A stretch of DNA of 64,000 bases from Artemia franciscana (lineage: Eukaryota; Arthropoda; Branchiopoda; Anostraca; Artemiidae), in contig NC_088875.1 of NCBI RefSeq assembly GCF_032884065.1, forward strand, positions 49,278,971-49,342,970, read 5' to 3'. The position numbers and the translations under genes are program-made. Positions 1 through 12,064 of this stretch are shown here, piece by piece. Position 1 is the stretch's first letter; the number at the start of each line of letters is the position of its first letter. The notes under the pieces were generated by a model. The model worked only from the letters and a program-made list of their open reading frames with translations, was not told where the DNA came from and made no database searches.

Positions 1-819
1 AACAACTAGTTGTTTTTCCAACAAAGGAAATGCAAATATATGGTTTTAAGATATGAGCGATCTTTTATATGACTTCATTACTGATTACCATATCGATAAT
101 GGTGTATATAAATATGACGTCACAGATATGAATTATTTTCCAAAATTAAGGCTCAAAAGGAATTTTCTCAAACTCGTGATCTACCTAGATCGTTTTTTTC
201 GAGAAAAAAAACATATGCATAAACAATTATTGCTCGTTTAAAGAGATCAATTAAATAAAAAAAAGGTTAGTTCATCTGAAAGTAAAGAGCGACATTGAAA
301 CTTAAAACGAGCAGAAATTATACCATACATGAAAGGGGTTGTGCCCTCCTCAACACCCACTCTTTACGCTAAAATTTGACTCTTTTTCGTAACTTTACTT
401 TTTAAGTTTTGATTAATTTGACGATGAAAACTTTTTTATATATTTTTTTATCTCTTAATTCGACATAGAAAAAGGGCACGTAAAACACAGGGATAGCAAT
501 TCAAAACGGCTGTATGTATTTTGCAAATTTAAATTTCTATATTAAAAATGAAAACACAACTTATACAATGAAAAAAGCCTGTATTTTGCACATTATAAAG
601 TATTCTATCTCTTAAAAAAAACACATCTTATACAACAACAGCTCAAAATTTCAACTATTTCTCCACAAAAGAAAGCATTATATAAGGTATATAATGCTCT
701 AAGGTATATAAGATATTCCATGCGAGGCTTATATAAGTATAAGATATACTTATATGCTCTAAGGTATATAAGACGCCACAATTATCTCAGACGTAATTAA
801 TTGTCTGTATTATTTTATA
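1..819. other. AT-rich intergenic sequence with a probable dispersed repeat
   Basis: No recognisable gene. A 62-codon ORF at 53-241 matches nothing I know and has no supporting context. Bases 250-420 have the look of a dispersed repeat. Around 690-775 a 20-bp phrase (atgctctaaggtatataaga) occurs twice in direct orientation inside TA-rich sequence, immediately before the Helitron terminus. Confidence 0.4.
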
Positions 820-2815
820 CTAGCTGTTGGGGTGGCGCTTCGCGCCACCCTAACACCTAGTTGGTGGGGCGCTTCGCGCCCCCCCGCGAGCGTAAGTCGT
901 TACGCGCCATATTAGTTACGCGCCATTGTAGTTGTGTCCCTGTGTCCCACCTGTGAATATAGATAGATTTATATATGTGTTTCAAACTACGTAAAAATTG
1001 CGAATATACAGCATTCTTCGCTGTCCAATTGTCGCTGCATATAAAAAGATTGTCAGGTTTACCGACCCTCGAACATGCAACGTACAATTGTCCATGGGAA
1101 AAACAATCAGTATTAAGATCTATACCACATTTTTCTAATGATTGACCTTGAGCTTTGTTAATGGTGATTGCAAATGCTAATCGAATTGCTAATTGCAATC
1201 TTTTAAATTGAAAAGGCAGATCCGTTGGAATCATGGGAATGCGAGGAATAAGAACAGCCTCACCCTCAAAAGGCCCTGTCAAGATTGTGGCCTCTATTAG
1301 GTTTTCCATTGTTTTTTTTTTACGGCAAGTCGCGTGCCATTGCAAAGCTTTGGTGGGTTGATATTTCTTAAAAGTATTATTGGTACGCCTATTTTTAGTT
1401 GTAGCACGTGTGGTGGAAACCCTGAAAGATCTAAGGAATTTAAAAATTCAGATGGATAATTAACCGCTTCATTTGGTTCCAAAACTGTGTCGACTGACTT
1501 GTAAAGGACTGCCTGGTCTTGAATCTTGGTCAAAACAATATTGTTGATTTCGTGGACGTCTATATTTTTGAGTGCGAGAATTGTTCTTTCACTTAGCCAT
1601 TTATTATTTTTATAATTTTTTAGAATATTCGGAAATCCTTTTCAATCAATTCATTTTTGGACGTCACTAAATTACAGAAATCAGCAGGTAGTTGTATATG
1701 TCCTGAAATTGAGTCTACTGGGAGCTTTCCGTTTCCAATTGCCAGCAATTGATCTGAAAATATTTGACCAAAGTCATTGTTTTGCAATCGGACACGCATA
1801 TTTGTAGTTACTTTTAATATTTTTACGTGTGCCCATAAATTAGAATTTTTCAGGCAAGCACTCATTTCGTCTGCAGGAGTTAATCTAGGTATTATAGGTA
1901 ATGTTTGCCTGAAATCTCCCGCAAGCAATATTAATGTGCTGCCAAAGGGTTTCGACTTCCCTCTCAAATCTTTCAAGCATTGATCCAGAGCCTCGAGCGA
2001 TTTTTTGTGTGCCATTGTGCACTCATCCCAAATAATAGGTTTGCATTGCTTCAATACTTTACCCATCCCAGATGATTTGGAAATATTGCACGTGGGAGTA
2101 TCTGTAGAATGCAAATTCAGAGGCAATTTCAAAGCGGAATGAGCAGTTCTTCCACCAGGCAGCAATGTTGCGGATATTCCGGACGACACAATTGCCCACG
2201 CTATATCATTTTTTGATCGAATTGATGCCAGAATCAGTTTTATGACAAACGTTTTACCAGTACCTCCTGGCGCATCCAAAAAGAAAATTTCTCCAACGTT
2301 GTTATCGACACAATGCATTATCGTATCATAAATGTCTTTTTGTTCCGACGTTAACTTGGAAATGTTATTTTGTACATACGACAATAGATCACTCGTACTG
2401 TAACTTTGTTAACAATCCAATTCTACACATGTCGAAACAGCAGCAATACGGATAGGTGAAGGCATTCCCAAATCCTGAAGAGGTTTGTTTGCCATACGTA
2501 TGCACAAATCTTCTATAATAACTAAAGTGTAGTTATAAATTTCTGATGTAAGATCAAAAGTCATATCTGACGTCTCTAACTGTTTTTGATGGAGTATATC
2601 TTCGGACATTTTTGACTTATATTTTTCCCATAACTCTGTAGGAGCTGATGGAGAGCAAGTTGTTAAAATGATGCCAAACAATGCACGAATTTGACTTGGG
2701 GTTGATGTTTCGCACGCGTCATTGATGCAGTTATCCCAGTTATGGTCATTCTCCAATAAATCCAGAGCTTGGCATGCACTACGGTAAGTGTCATTCGCCC
2801 GTGGTATTACCACTT
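820..2815 (-). mobile_element. Helitron, intact 3' end, 5'-truncated
   Basis: On the minus strand the element ends in CTAG (823-820) followed by a T at 819, the CTRR-T terminus of Helitrons. Just inside lies a GC-rich hairpin (830-850: 9-bp stem GGGTGGCGC/GCGCCACCC, 3-base loop), and a second, similar hairpin sits at 866-882. The minus strand carries a helicase pseudogene. The 5' end is missing: at about 2815 the helicase reading gives way abruptly to a plus-strand LINE reverse transcriptase, so no Rep (HUH) domain and no 5' TC end are present. A second copy of this family lies at 55945-56749 in the same orientation. Confidence 0.88.
857..2813 (-). pseudogene. Helitron Pif1-like helicase, broken
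   Basis: The helicase part of a Rep-helicase, which unwinds DNA during rolling-circle transposition. Reading from 2813 downward: a pre-helicase segment (IRALFGIILTTCSP, LWEKYKSKMSEDILH), then from 2384 the superfamily-1 motifs: Walker A GGTGKT (residues 40-45 of that piece), Walker B-like IIWDEC, GDFRQTLPII, and near the C terminus [13 protein letters not shown] and LYVACSRV. An in-frame TAA at about 2409 separates the first piece from the Walker A piece. A frameshift at about 1632 precedes the WLSERTIL segment, and another lies in a run of ten T (1312-1321). The N-terminal Rep domain is absent. Domain order and spacing are otherwise normal, so the copy died fairly recently, but it cannot encode a full protein. 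Confidence 0.9.
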
Positions 2816-3862
2816 TGTAAAACTGTAATATTTGCAGATGATGTTGTTATTTTTGCATCCCATATTGATTTATCCATACTTTTTCATGATCTTAATAACA
2901 CACTTTTATCTGCAGGGGATTGAAATGCCAGAAATTTACTTTCATTAAATGAGAAAAAGTGTCAATATATGCTGTTTTCTCGATCTGGTTCTCAGAAAAC
3001 AGAACAGCTTTCTCTTTATCTAAAAGATAGGGTTCTCAAGTGTGTTGATCAATTTAAATATCTTGGAATTATTTTGGATGAAAATTTGTCTTTCCGTGAA
3101 CATGTGAAAACAATGTCTCTACAAATCTCGCGAAATATCGGCATTCTTTTTCGTTTACGCCATTTTTTCCCAAGGGATATTTTAAAGACAATATATTTTT
3201 CTTTTGATAATCCATATTTTCTTTATTGTGCTTCTGTTCGGGCATTAACTTTTCCTTCCACGTTTAAACCTCTTCAAACTCTACAAAATAAAACCCTTAG
3301 ATTAATGTTTAATGTTAATGATAGATCCTCAGTTAGCCATCCTTATGGATCTTCTGGTTTCTTCTCTGCTCATCATCATCATTTTATTGCCATTTCTAAT
3401 ATTTGCCACAATTATGTTTTTGGACAACTTTCACTAAATTTCCCAAGATTATTCCCGACAAATTCACAATTCCACAATTACCCAACATCTCATAGTTCTG
3501 ATTTCTCTTTTTAAATTAGGCCAACGGTGCGAGTGGGATTTAGTTTGCGTCATATTGGTCCAAAAGTTTGGAATTTAATCCCAATAGCTGTGAGAAATTG
3601 TAATGATAGAAACAAATTTCTGAAGTTATTAAAAAATCATGTTGCTTGTCTCCCATAATATTTTCTGTTGTGTGTGTTGAGGTTTGATTTCCGCAAGAAG
3701 TGCAAATTAGTTTAAGCCGAAGCAATGACGGTTATTTCTTTTGTTTGTATTTTTTCTATATTTTTTTGGTGATATACCACGCGCTTAAGTATGCTATTAG
3801 GCATTTGTGCTGTTTGTTTATATGGTTTTATTCTTGTTGTAAATAAACATATATCTATCTAA
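2816..3862 (+). pseudogene. LINE reverse transcriptase fragment (CR1/Jockey group), 5'-truncated
   Basis: The remnant begins inside the RT domain at the catalytic motif (VIFADDVVIFAS at ~2827-2862), has an in-frame stop shortly after, and then reads through KCQYMLFSRSGS, FKYLGIILDENLSFREHV and the palm/thumb region to a C-terminal tail with GPKVWNLIP at ~3559. The open part is 2969-3514; a stop or shift separates it from the last ~50 codons. A 3' UTR runs to a tail with aataaac and ATCT repeats (3841-3862). The start in mid-domain fits 5' truncation during target-primed reverse transcription, or a later break at the Helitron junction. It resembles the LINE at 46.9-48.7 kb in protein sequence but is clearly a different copy. 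Confidence 0.85.
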
Positions 3863-5349
3863 TAGGATTTAAAATTGAGTTTGAAAATATAGCTAAACAA
3901 AAGAAAGTACCCTATTGCATAATAGATGATTTTGAATCGTATAAGTAAGAATTAAATAAAAAAAAAGGTAAAAAGACAATTAAAGCAGCAGAGCAAAAGC
4001 CATTTGCTGACGAATCCAAGCATGTTATTCTTTCGATAAAACACAAAATAAATATTACGAATACTTTAGATGTCTGAAGATATCTAAAATCTGAAGATAC
4101 TTTAGATATCTTAGAATTTGAAGATTATAGCGCATATTTTGTAACTAACGTAACAGATGTGGTTACAGAAATAGCAAATGAATATGAGAATAGGCAGAAA
4201 GATCTTGGTTATACACAAGAACAAGTAAAAGAAAAATAGAATAATAAAACTATAGTAAATAATAATTTTTATTTAGACCACGACCATATGTCTGGTAACA
4301 TACGTGAATTTACTCATGGAGAATGTAATAAAAAATTTAGGATTCCTAAACATGTCCCTATTGTAATGCAAAATCTCTCAAAATATGACTCTCATTTATT
4401 CCTTAGAGATTCGGTACCTGATAACGGTATTTTGTTCAGGGGAGAGCTCTATGTCGTTTTATAAGACAATAACTGTTAATAAAACGCAATACGGAATGCG
4501 TTTTATAAATTCACTTTTTTTTATGGCTTCATCGCTAGATTGGCTTTCACAAAATTTAGCCAGATGTGATTGTAAAGTAAATTAAAATTGTTTAAGAAAT
4601 AATTTTAAGTATACTTTTGATGTACTTCAAAATACTAAGAATCAAAAGAAATAATAAAGAAAGGAATATTTCCGTATGAATATATTGATATCTATGAAAA
4701 AATAAATTGGACAAAATTACGTTCAATAGGGAAGTTATAGTCTAGGTTAACAGGGAAATATATTTTTAAAGAAGAATATATAAGAGAGAAATCTATTTAG
4801 AAATTATTTACATGTAAAACGCTATTATATTATACTAATTTCTAAATAAAAACTGATGTTTTAATTTTATCAGTTGTCGTTAAAATTTTAGAAATGGATG
4901 TTTAAATAATTATAAACTATATCCACTGGACTTTTTTTCAGCACCAGTACTAACATGGGAAGCTTTTCTCAAACACCGTAAAGTTGAAGTACCATTGATT
5001 TCTGGCGAAAATATGTATACATTTACTGGAAAAGGAATAAGAGGAGGTGTATATCAGTGTAATAAATATAGGAAAAACTTTAATCAAATACACCCAAAAA
5101 TGGATTTAGATGCTAATAATATATATGGTTGGGTAAGATCCAAATTTAACCTGAAAAAGACTAACATACCCAACCATTTAAAAGAAAACAACATCTCAGA
5201 CTATTACCAACAACTAAAAGTTTACGTTCAATCAGAAAATGGTTAAAGATAACGTAGGAATTATTTACGATGTTTATCTAGAAAATCAAAGAGAGTTACA
5301 CAAATTACATAAAGATTTACCACTAGCTCCAGAACAATTTTCAATATAA
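3863..5349 (+). pseudogene. Fossil protein-primed DNA polymerase B, Polinton/Maverick-type
   Basis: Weak but ordered protein similarity in all three plus-strand frames. It starts with KVPYCIIDDFESYK (3909-3950; exonuclease I region with the DFE motif), then YLDHDHMSGNIREFTHGECN (~4275-4335) and VIVMQN-like sequence with LSKYDSHLF (~4375-4405). Next come MRFINSLFFMASSLDWLSQN (~4495-4555), KGIFPYEYIDIYEK (~4660-4702), KGIRGGVYQCNKY (~5031-5069), MDLDANNIYGW (~5101-5133; palm motif A region) and, in another frame, LPLAPEQF (~5317-5340). Stops and shifts are frequent, and the region between 4750 and 4900 is nearly unreadable. The order matches self-synthesising transposons; related animal adintoviruses have a similar polymerase, so the source could be either. 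No integrase, ATPase or capsid gene is visible nearby, and the far C-terminal motifs are missing. Confidence 0.75.
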
Positions 5350-7610
5350 ATTAAGTACAATCTTAAATAATTAAATAAATTATGTCGTATTTTAGTATTG
5401 AAAAAATGCTTAGTATTGAATGTTTGTATGAACATGGCTTAAATAAATGTATCATAATACTAAATTACGACAAAAGGGAACGAATGATTTCGAGATAGAT
5501 GTTTTTTAACTCATGAGTAATGCTTTTTTTTAGAGAACTCTGGAAAGTTTTAGAAAAAGAGCAACTACTTTCTCAACAATTTTATTGATTCTTCTATCAT
5601 TGATAAAATTTTGGTTTAGCTACTTTTTGCTATCTTGGAAAGCGTTCAGGCTATAGAAATGAAATTTACAGGGACGGGTCTTCACTCTAAAGTAGGTCTT
5701 TGGAATGTAGTTTTAAGTAACTAACTCTACTCTTTTTTCCACTGGGGGCATTGATCCTTAAAAATCTTTGTTATAAATGCGAAACCTTGCAAAATAGATC
5801 AGTTTAAATGAAGTGCAACGAAAGGTTTTAGCTTCACAGTTTTGCTCTGACAAAGGCTAGGGCACTTTAAACCCCCAATAACTGTGATTTTACTTACGAG
5901 AGGGCTGCTATTAACGTCATTCATTAGAACTGTGACCGGTAAAGACCTTGTTTCCATGTTTAGTATGCTGGGACTTGGTTGATACTAAAAAAAAAAGTCG
6001 AAACGCATAGGGCTATACAGGAAAACATTTTGATTTTCTTCATTTTTGAGGTAGGATATTTTTCTGGCTCTAGGTTTTCAAGTCAAAGGGTCAAAAGATG
6101 TTAATTTATAGTCCAAATTCCTTAGGATATATAGTTCTTTTTCGATTGAATGGATACTGAGAGATCAGATCCACTGCAGATCCTTTGCTCCCCGGTTCAG
6201 AAAGATGACACTAACAAAGATACTCTATTGAACCAGATAAACCTTCAGAAACATTTGGTTTGATAATGGAAAATAAAATAAATAACACCCTTACATAACG
6301 TGTCCAAGATTGCTGCTTGGCTGAAATTTGCAAAGGAGTAACTAAATTGGACTCATAGAAAATGATCACCACTGAAACATAGAAAATGTAAAACAATATA
6401 TTTGAAATGGAGGATCATCTTTATAATTTGCAAAATCGTTGGTTACCAAGCTGTACTGTAGGAGTTTGGATGAAGTGGTCTCTATGGCGTTTGTATGTCT
6501 AGGAGCAAGCAATCTCTCCCCTGATATACCGAGGTTTTTACGATACTTCAGTAGCTAGAGCTTTTACAATCATTCCTCTAATTGACGTGTCCACTTGTTT
6601 TGTTCTTCGTCATTTTTCCATAGTCCCTCCTCACCCATTACCCCCCAAAAATATTGTCCTTGTGTTCTCGTCTTAGAAATACCTATAAGGACAATTTTGA
6701 TTTAGCAACAAATGCGACAATTTAAATTGAATTCCATAAAAGTTGGACAGAAAAATTATCTTAACAACTCTAGCAATAATTCCTAGTTTTATACAACTTT
6801 TACCAATGCACTGAATATCATAAATGAATTAAACTGTCTTAGAAATACATTATACATGGAGTGTTAATTAAAAAATCCTAAAGAAAACGTACTTGAAGGA
6901 AGTGCATACAAGGGGTAAATATCTGTACACCTTTATGTCTTTACATTTTTGCATTCATTTAATTCGAAATGTTTTGTTATACATTGAGTAAGTACTTATT
7001 ACATTAGTATTTTGCAAGGGTGGCATTTACCTATCCGTTTTCAGCCTATTTAAAGTAACATAAATGTTAAAACAGGATTTGCTCATACTTTCCTTCTACT
7101 TTTTCAATTCCTCTTAAGGTACTTTGATCATACCAGTACAAAGCTTGATTGAGTTTGGCCTTTCATTCCTTAGTTCTGGGATTTCTGTGCACATAAAATA
7201 GTAACTTTCTACTCTAAACGTAACTAGAACATTACGAATAACTTTGGTGGCAACCATGCTTGTGCCTCCTAATTTTAAAACCTTTCATATGAAAAGAAAT
7301 TAGAGCTCTTTTCTATATTTTTAGCAGTAATATAATAAATTTTACCTATGAAAAATGAACTTCTGAAACAAGACTAATATGCTTGATCATCTGTAGGCAT
7401 ACCCCCCACATGTAAAATTGAAAATCCAAAGAGAAAGTATGACAAACAAGAAGAATGAAGACGAGAAGGGGCTTGGGAATAGTCCACCTATATTCAAAAC
7501 TTAGGCAGAATGTATGTTGTCGAATATTCTATACTATTTATTTTGTATATTTGTTATTTTCAAAATAGTATAGAAACATGAAATCAGTTGAAACTGCTGA
7601 AAGATTACCC
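5350..7610. other. Non-coding stretch with dispersed repeats
   Basis: No protein similarity that I can support. At 5383-5402 and 5452-5475 there is a short imperfect inverted repeat (tgtcgtattttagtatt against aatactaaattacgaca). Bases ~5601-5760 are a diverged direct copy of ~56790-56960, so they belong to a dispersed repeat family. The rest is AT-rich with scattered stops in all frames. Confidence 0.5.
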
Positions 7611-8085
7611 TATAGTCAGAGCGCCAGATTTTGTATCTCGCATATTTCGATTAGTACCGATGCCGGAAGGTACAAAATGTTAAGGGTGGATCCCATGGTA
7701 GTCGAACATGCTGAAAACGAATATCTTAGGGCGCATCTTCGCCGTTGGGGCGTTTCTGAGATATAGGCCAAAAACACCAAATTTGGCCTATAATGGTGTT
7801 CGACGATTCTAATTTTTTTTACAGATAAGATTGGTCAAATCCAGTGTAATCTTACATCAATAGAAAGAAGAGACTTGAGGCTACACAAATATGATTTTTG
7901 TTAGTAAAAAAAAAAATAGTACACTTTTTACTGCAGTTAAAAAAAAAAAAGATTTTTGTCAGCAAATTTCTAACAGAAAAGCTAAAAACTCGAAATTGTT
8001 TCAGGACAAAGTATTTTTTTTTTATATTAAAAAAGAAATCCCATTTAATTCCTAATACATTGAGCTAAGAAATATTTTTTAAATT
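7611..8085 (+). repeat. Left terminal inverted repeat of the 7.6-12.5 kb transposon
   Basis: Pairs with 12065-12536. The first ~190 bp are best conserved; beyond that the arms differ by A-run length changes and substitutions. A 62-codon ORF (7578-7766) lies within the repeat and is treated as chance. Confidence 0.8.
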
Positions 8086-8597
8086 ATTGTATCTGGGGGG
8101 CCTGCAACTTTTTTTTAGCGAGTGTACCCGATAATAGGAATTTTTGTTTAGTAACCTGCTACCTAGCGGGAAGTTGATTGATTATCTAAGCAGAAGGAAT
8201 TGATAAGCAGAAGATGAAAAAGAAAAGTGATTCAGGTAGGCCAAGATAAAAAAAAACTTACTTCAGGTTGATTCAACATGTGATTCTGACGCAAATACTG
8301 ATTTGCTGATGGATGATAATGAAGAATATGACACAAATTTGGACGATTAAAAAAAAAAAAATTGAAAAAAATAGAATTTTTAAGATCACTTTTGGTGTTG
8401 TAAAGTTGGCTGGCAAAAGCAGTGTAAATTTTGTTTTGCAGATGTAAGAGACTTAAGGAAAGTAGTTTACAAAATTAAATATTTTGAAAGAACTCCTTCC
8501 TGTTAACTTACTTCTCGAGACTCCAAAGGCAAGTAGACGCATGGACAAGGCAATAATGCTGGCTAGAGAATAGTCAATACAGCTTGTGGCTACAGAA

Positions 8598-9886
8598 TAA
8601 AGTCCCCCGTCGTTACCAAGCTATCGAACGATTTGCAGTAAAGTCTCGAAGGAAAATGTTCCAAAAAGCAACGTATTTTACTTGCCTTTCCTTCATGAAG
8701 CACCAAACAACCATGTAACAGTCGAAAAATCTCTGCGAACGTTCATGGCGATAAGTAAAGCTGTCGGATGTGACGATACGGTGGTCACGCAAGATCTCTT
8801 CATTTATCAGCTAGCACAGGGAGTGCATAGTAAATACCCGAATGACTTCAAAAACGTAATCCTACGGATGGAAGGCTTCCCCCTCCTGCTCAACTATCTC
8901 AAGGCAGTTGGTATGATAATGGACAGCTCCGGACTCAAAGAGACTATAGTGCAAGCAAAGCTGCTGCTTCCTGGCACATGTGAAAGGGTATTTCAAGGAA
9001 AGAGCTACTACCAAGCTATCAATGCCTACTGCATACTGTACGAGGTCTTGCTAGCCCTCTACTGGGAGTCCTTGGAAGAGCATTACTCCGAAGCACAAGA
9101 AGACTTATCCCGTCTGGACCAGCTCGGTAGTGCCATTGAGTTATTCTGGACTTCATTGGTAAATGGTGCTAACGCGCGAATTGCATTTCAGGAGGCAAAC
9201 GATACCTTAATCACTTTGGCTCCCATAATGAATGCCTTCGAAACCCTTCGAAATGCGTCACCCACGTTTGCTTTCTGGCAACAGTTCTTGGAAATACTTG
9301 AAATAGCGATGCAATTCAATCATGCTGAACGAGACTGTGACTGGGAGTCTCATTTGACAGCAACTAGTCGGATGTTGCCATACTTGGTGGTGGCTCACCA
9401 TCCTCAGTATACAAGATGTCTCATACAGTACCTATATGACATGCAAAGTTTACCACAAACCTTTACTGATGTACACAGGAAGCTCATGAAAGGATACTTC
9501 GCAGTGAAGAGAACGCACCCCAGGTTCACGGCCACCTGTTCCGATCAGATACTGGAATGCACAGTGAACAAGGTTGCAAAGACGACGGCCAGAATAATTG
9601 GAGAACAAATGGATGAGAGACAGACTGAAGCTTGGATTCTTACCTTATCAATTTCGACTGCCATCAGCAATGGTTCCTGCAATTAGTCAACGAGTCCACA
9701 GAGATATTGAAATATCACAAAGACAATCATTCGAAGACGACGCGATTACAACTTTCACGAGATAGAGTTCGAGACATTTTCACTACATGTGGCAATCTGT
9801 TCAGCACAGTGGACTTCGACCTAGTGAATATTGTGACGTCAGAAGTTGTGGACGATAAGAAGTTTTTTCTGATATTACTTGCGTAA
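8598..9886 (+). pseudogene. Transposase-like protein of the 7.6-12.5 kb element (first half)
   Basis: The main open stretch is 8682-9686. It is preceded in frame by a few codons ending in FYLPFLHEAP and followed, after a shift near 9640-9690, by 9692-9886 (SRDRVRDIF, FDLVNIVTSEVV). The pattern belongs to a large uncharacterised transposon protein family of animals and fungi: a D/Q-containing VVTQDLFIYQLAQG segment, then NVILRMEGF with a following LKAVG helix, a helical middle, FWQQFLEILEIAMQFNHAERD with a W(E)SHL segment, MLPYLVVAHHPQYTRCLIQY, and KGYFAVKRTHPRF with a CSDQILE motif. It is most likely the catalytic transposase core, probably with an RNase H-like fold, but I infer that only from position and conservation. 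The N-terminal third is missing or unreadable (8100-8600). Confidence 0.6.
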
Positions 9887-9894
9887 CCACAAAA

Positions 9895-11640
9895 GGGAAA
9901 GAGGTGGTTGAGGACTGTCTGTGCAACAGGAAAGACTATGTGAAAAAGGTTGCACTCCGAAATTTCCCTTCAGAGATAAAACTCAGAAAGTGAAGGGTGT
10001 CGCTAGAAGCGATCTCCTGAGCTCTGAAGTAAAAGCCTTGAAGAGAATCATTACTGCTCAGTTGAGCTATGGCGAAGAAAAGGAGAGAGCCGTTGCAAAG
10101 ATCCTCACAAAAGAGATTCTTCCTTTCCCTCAATCCATTTTTGAACATCTTCCGCAACAATCAACCAAGACATCCTCTGGCTGAAAAATGAGGGCGGGGA
10201 ACAAAGCCGTGCTGTTTAACTGGCTAAGAAAAAAAGGGAGGACTTGCAGCTTTGCCGGCGACTTTGAAATCCAAAGAAACAACATCAGCTACAGTACAAA
10301 TCATTGACCTAATGTCCAAGATAAGGTCATATCGGCCTGCCAGGTTGGAAACAGTCAAATCCTTCGTGGAAAGATTGCCTTTATCATTGCTGAATGATTT
10401 TTCAGTGGGTATTCTTGAAGTCCACATTGTCACAAATCGGTACAATGGGTTGTTTGGGAAGCTCACGGACACCGGTGAGTCAATCTCATTGAAATCAGCA
10501 TGCAGACTCCGACGAGGGAAAGGGAAAACCCTTTAGATTTTCACTGTTAGCACAATTGAAGAATGGGATGCCGTACTTGCAAGCTCAGTGTCTAAAAGCC
10601 GGATCCTCGAAATTTCGTATGAAACCTGGGAGCAAATGGGTGATCAGCAACTGAGCGCACTCGCCCTTTTTCTCTCAGGTGGGTTCAAGGAGAGATTCAA
10701 AGTGTCTTTGTTCAAGTGTGGCTGCTGTCCAACTTTACCAGAACACTGTGACTACGAGGAATGATTGTCCTCCAGCCACGAAGAGGCTGACCAACGCCTT
10801 ATGACACATGCCAAGTACGCTAGCCGTTACGCTTGTAGTATTGTAGCATCGTTGTGCATGCCAACGACACAGACGTGGCAGTGTTGTGTTCTGTGTTCAT
10901 TTTTTTGAAGAGCTTCAAGCTGAAGGACTGGGCGAACTTTTCTTGAAGTTCCCGACTTACATTATCCCAGTACACGAGCTGGCGGATGGAGTCCACTTGT
11001 CCAAAGAGGAGTAGATTATGTTACTGTTAACATAAACGAACTTTTTCTTCGGCGTCGGGAAAGCTTCTTTCTTAAACACCGCGGTGTCTCCAACTTTTGC
11101 CTAAAAAATGGTGTATGTGACGGAGCGGATCAAGGATGCAGAAGGGAAGCTTTCTGTCGACGCGTTTAGAGAAGTTTACGACCTATCAAAATTCCTGGTC
11201 ATTGAAATGTACGGTAAACAGGCAGGATTCAATTTGGCCATTGTAAGGGCTTATATTCGGTGCCAGAAACAAGATGTGAAAAGACTGCCACCTTCTGACG
11301 ACACCTTCGAGCCATGCATACGAAGAGCCATATTCCCTACATGGATAATCTTGTCGTCAGTACAGGCTAGGCCGAGCATCCCAGATCCACTCCTCCTTGG
11401 ATGGAAGATGGCTGAAGGTGGAGTAGATGTGGTCGTCTAAACCTGTAAACAAGCATCAAGCCTGGAATCTTACAGCAGATACAAAAGTGGGAAGATGCAA
11501 GAAAGACTGTGGCTGCTAAAAAAAATGAAAGGATGCCGCAGCTTATGCCCCTGTTGCGGAACGAGGAGGGCATGCAGGGAGTCTGTCCTTGCCTTATCTG
11601 AATTTTCGGAAGAAGAAAATGAGGAATATTTTTGAAAGTA
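9895..11640 (+). pseudogene. Nuclease-like (XPG/PIN-type) and Cys-rich half of the same transposon protein
   Basis: Pieces in several frames continue the family order: 9921-10184 (FPQSIFEHLP), 10252-10536 (IIDLMSKIRSYRPARLETVK, then VHIVTNRYNGLFGKL), ~10545-10770 (STIEEWDAVLAS, ALALFLSGGF), 10765-10830 (SSHEEADQRLMTHAKYA, an acidic motif typical of the nuclease part), and 11108-11440 (FVIEMYGK-like segment, KRLPPSDDTFEPCIRRA, PSIPDPLLLGW). It ends in a Cys-rich tail at ~11490-11630 (CKKDCGC, then CRSLCPCCGTRRACRES) and FSEEENEEYF before a stop. At least five shifts or stops break it. The acidic SSHEEAD block and the terminal cysteines point to a metal-dependent nuclease and a zinc-binding tail. 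This is similarity by pattern, not a computed match. Confidence 0.55.
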
Positions 11641-12064
11641 TTATTTGATACCTTTTACTTTTAATCACAACAAGTCCCTAATCAGTTACTATTACCCAAT
11701 TTTACAGGCAGACCGAGTAAGACAACTCCAGTGAATCCGCCGACTGAATCCATCTGTGAAGCAGAATTCTTTTATGTAGTAAATAGCTCAGTCGTATCAC
11801 TGGCAAATCAGGTCCCAAAAAGGTAATTACAGATGCCTTAGTACACCAGAAAACATATTCGTCCATTCTAAAAAAAAAAAAAAACACTTTAGTCGACATT
11901 TTTTTAAACCTATTTTTATTTTTAAGTTTAAAATTTTTAAACAGTTAGGAATTTTGAACTATTCCTACCCTTTGAAGAAAAAAAATATGTCCCTTTTCAC
12001 GATACGGCTAGTGATCATTTCAGTGACACTACAAAAATAAATCGCAGACCTTTTAAAAATTAAA

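Noticed and set aside
53-241. Small ORF that might be a leftover of the Polinton-type element
   Set aside because: No recognisable motif, and the polymerase fossil starts 3.6 kb away behind two other elements.
7578-7766. 62-codon ORF
   Set aside because: It coincides with the left terminal inverted repeat; the inverted copy at the right end does not preserve the frame.
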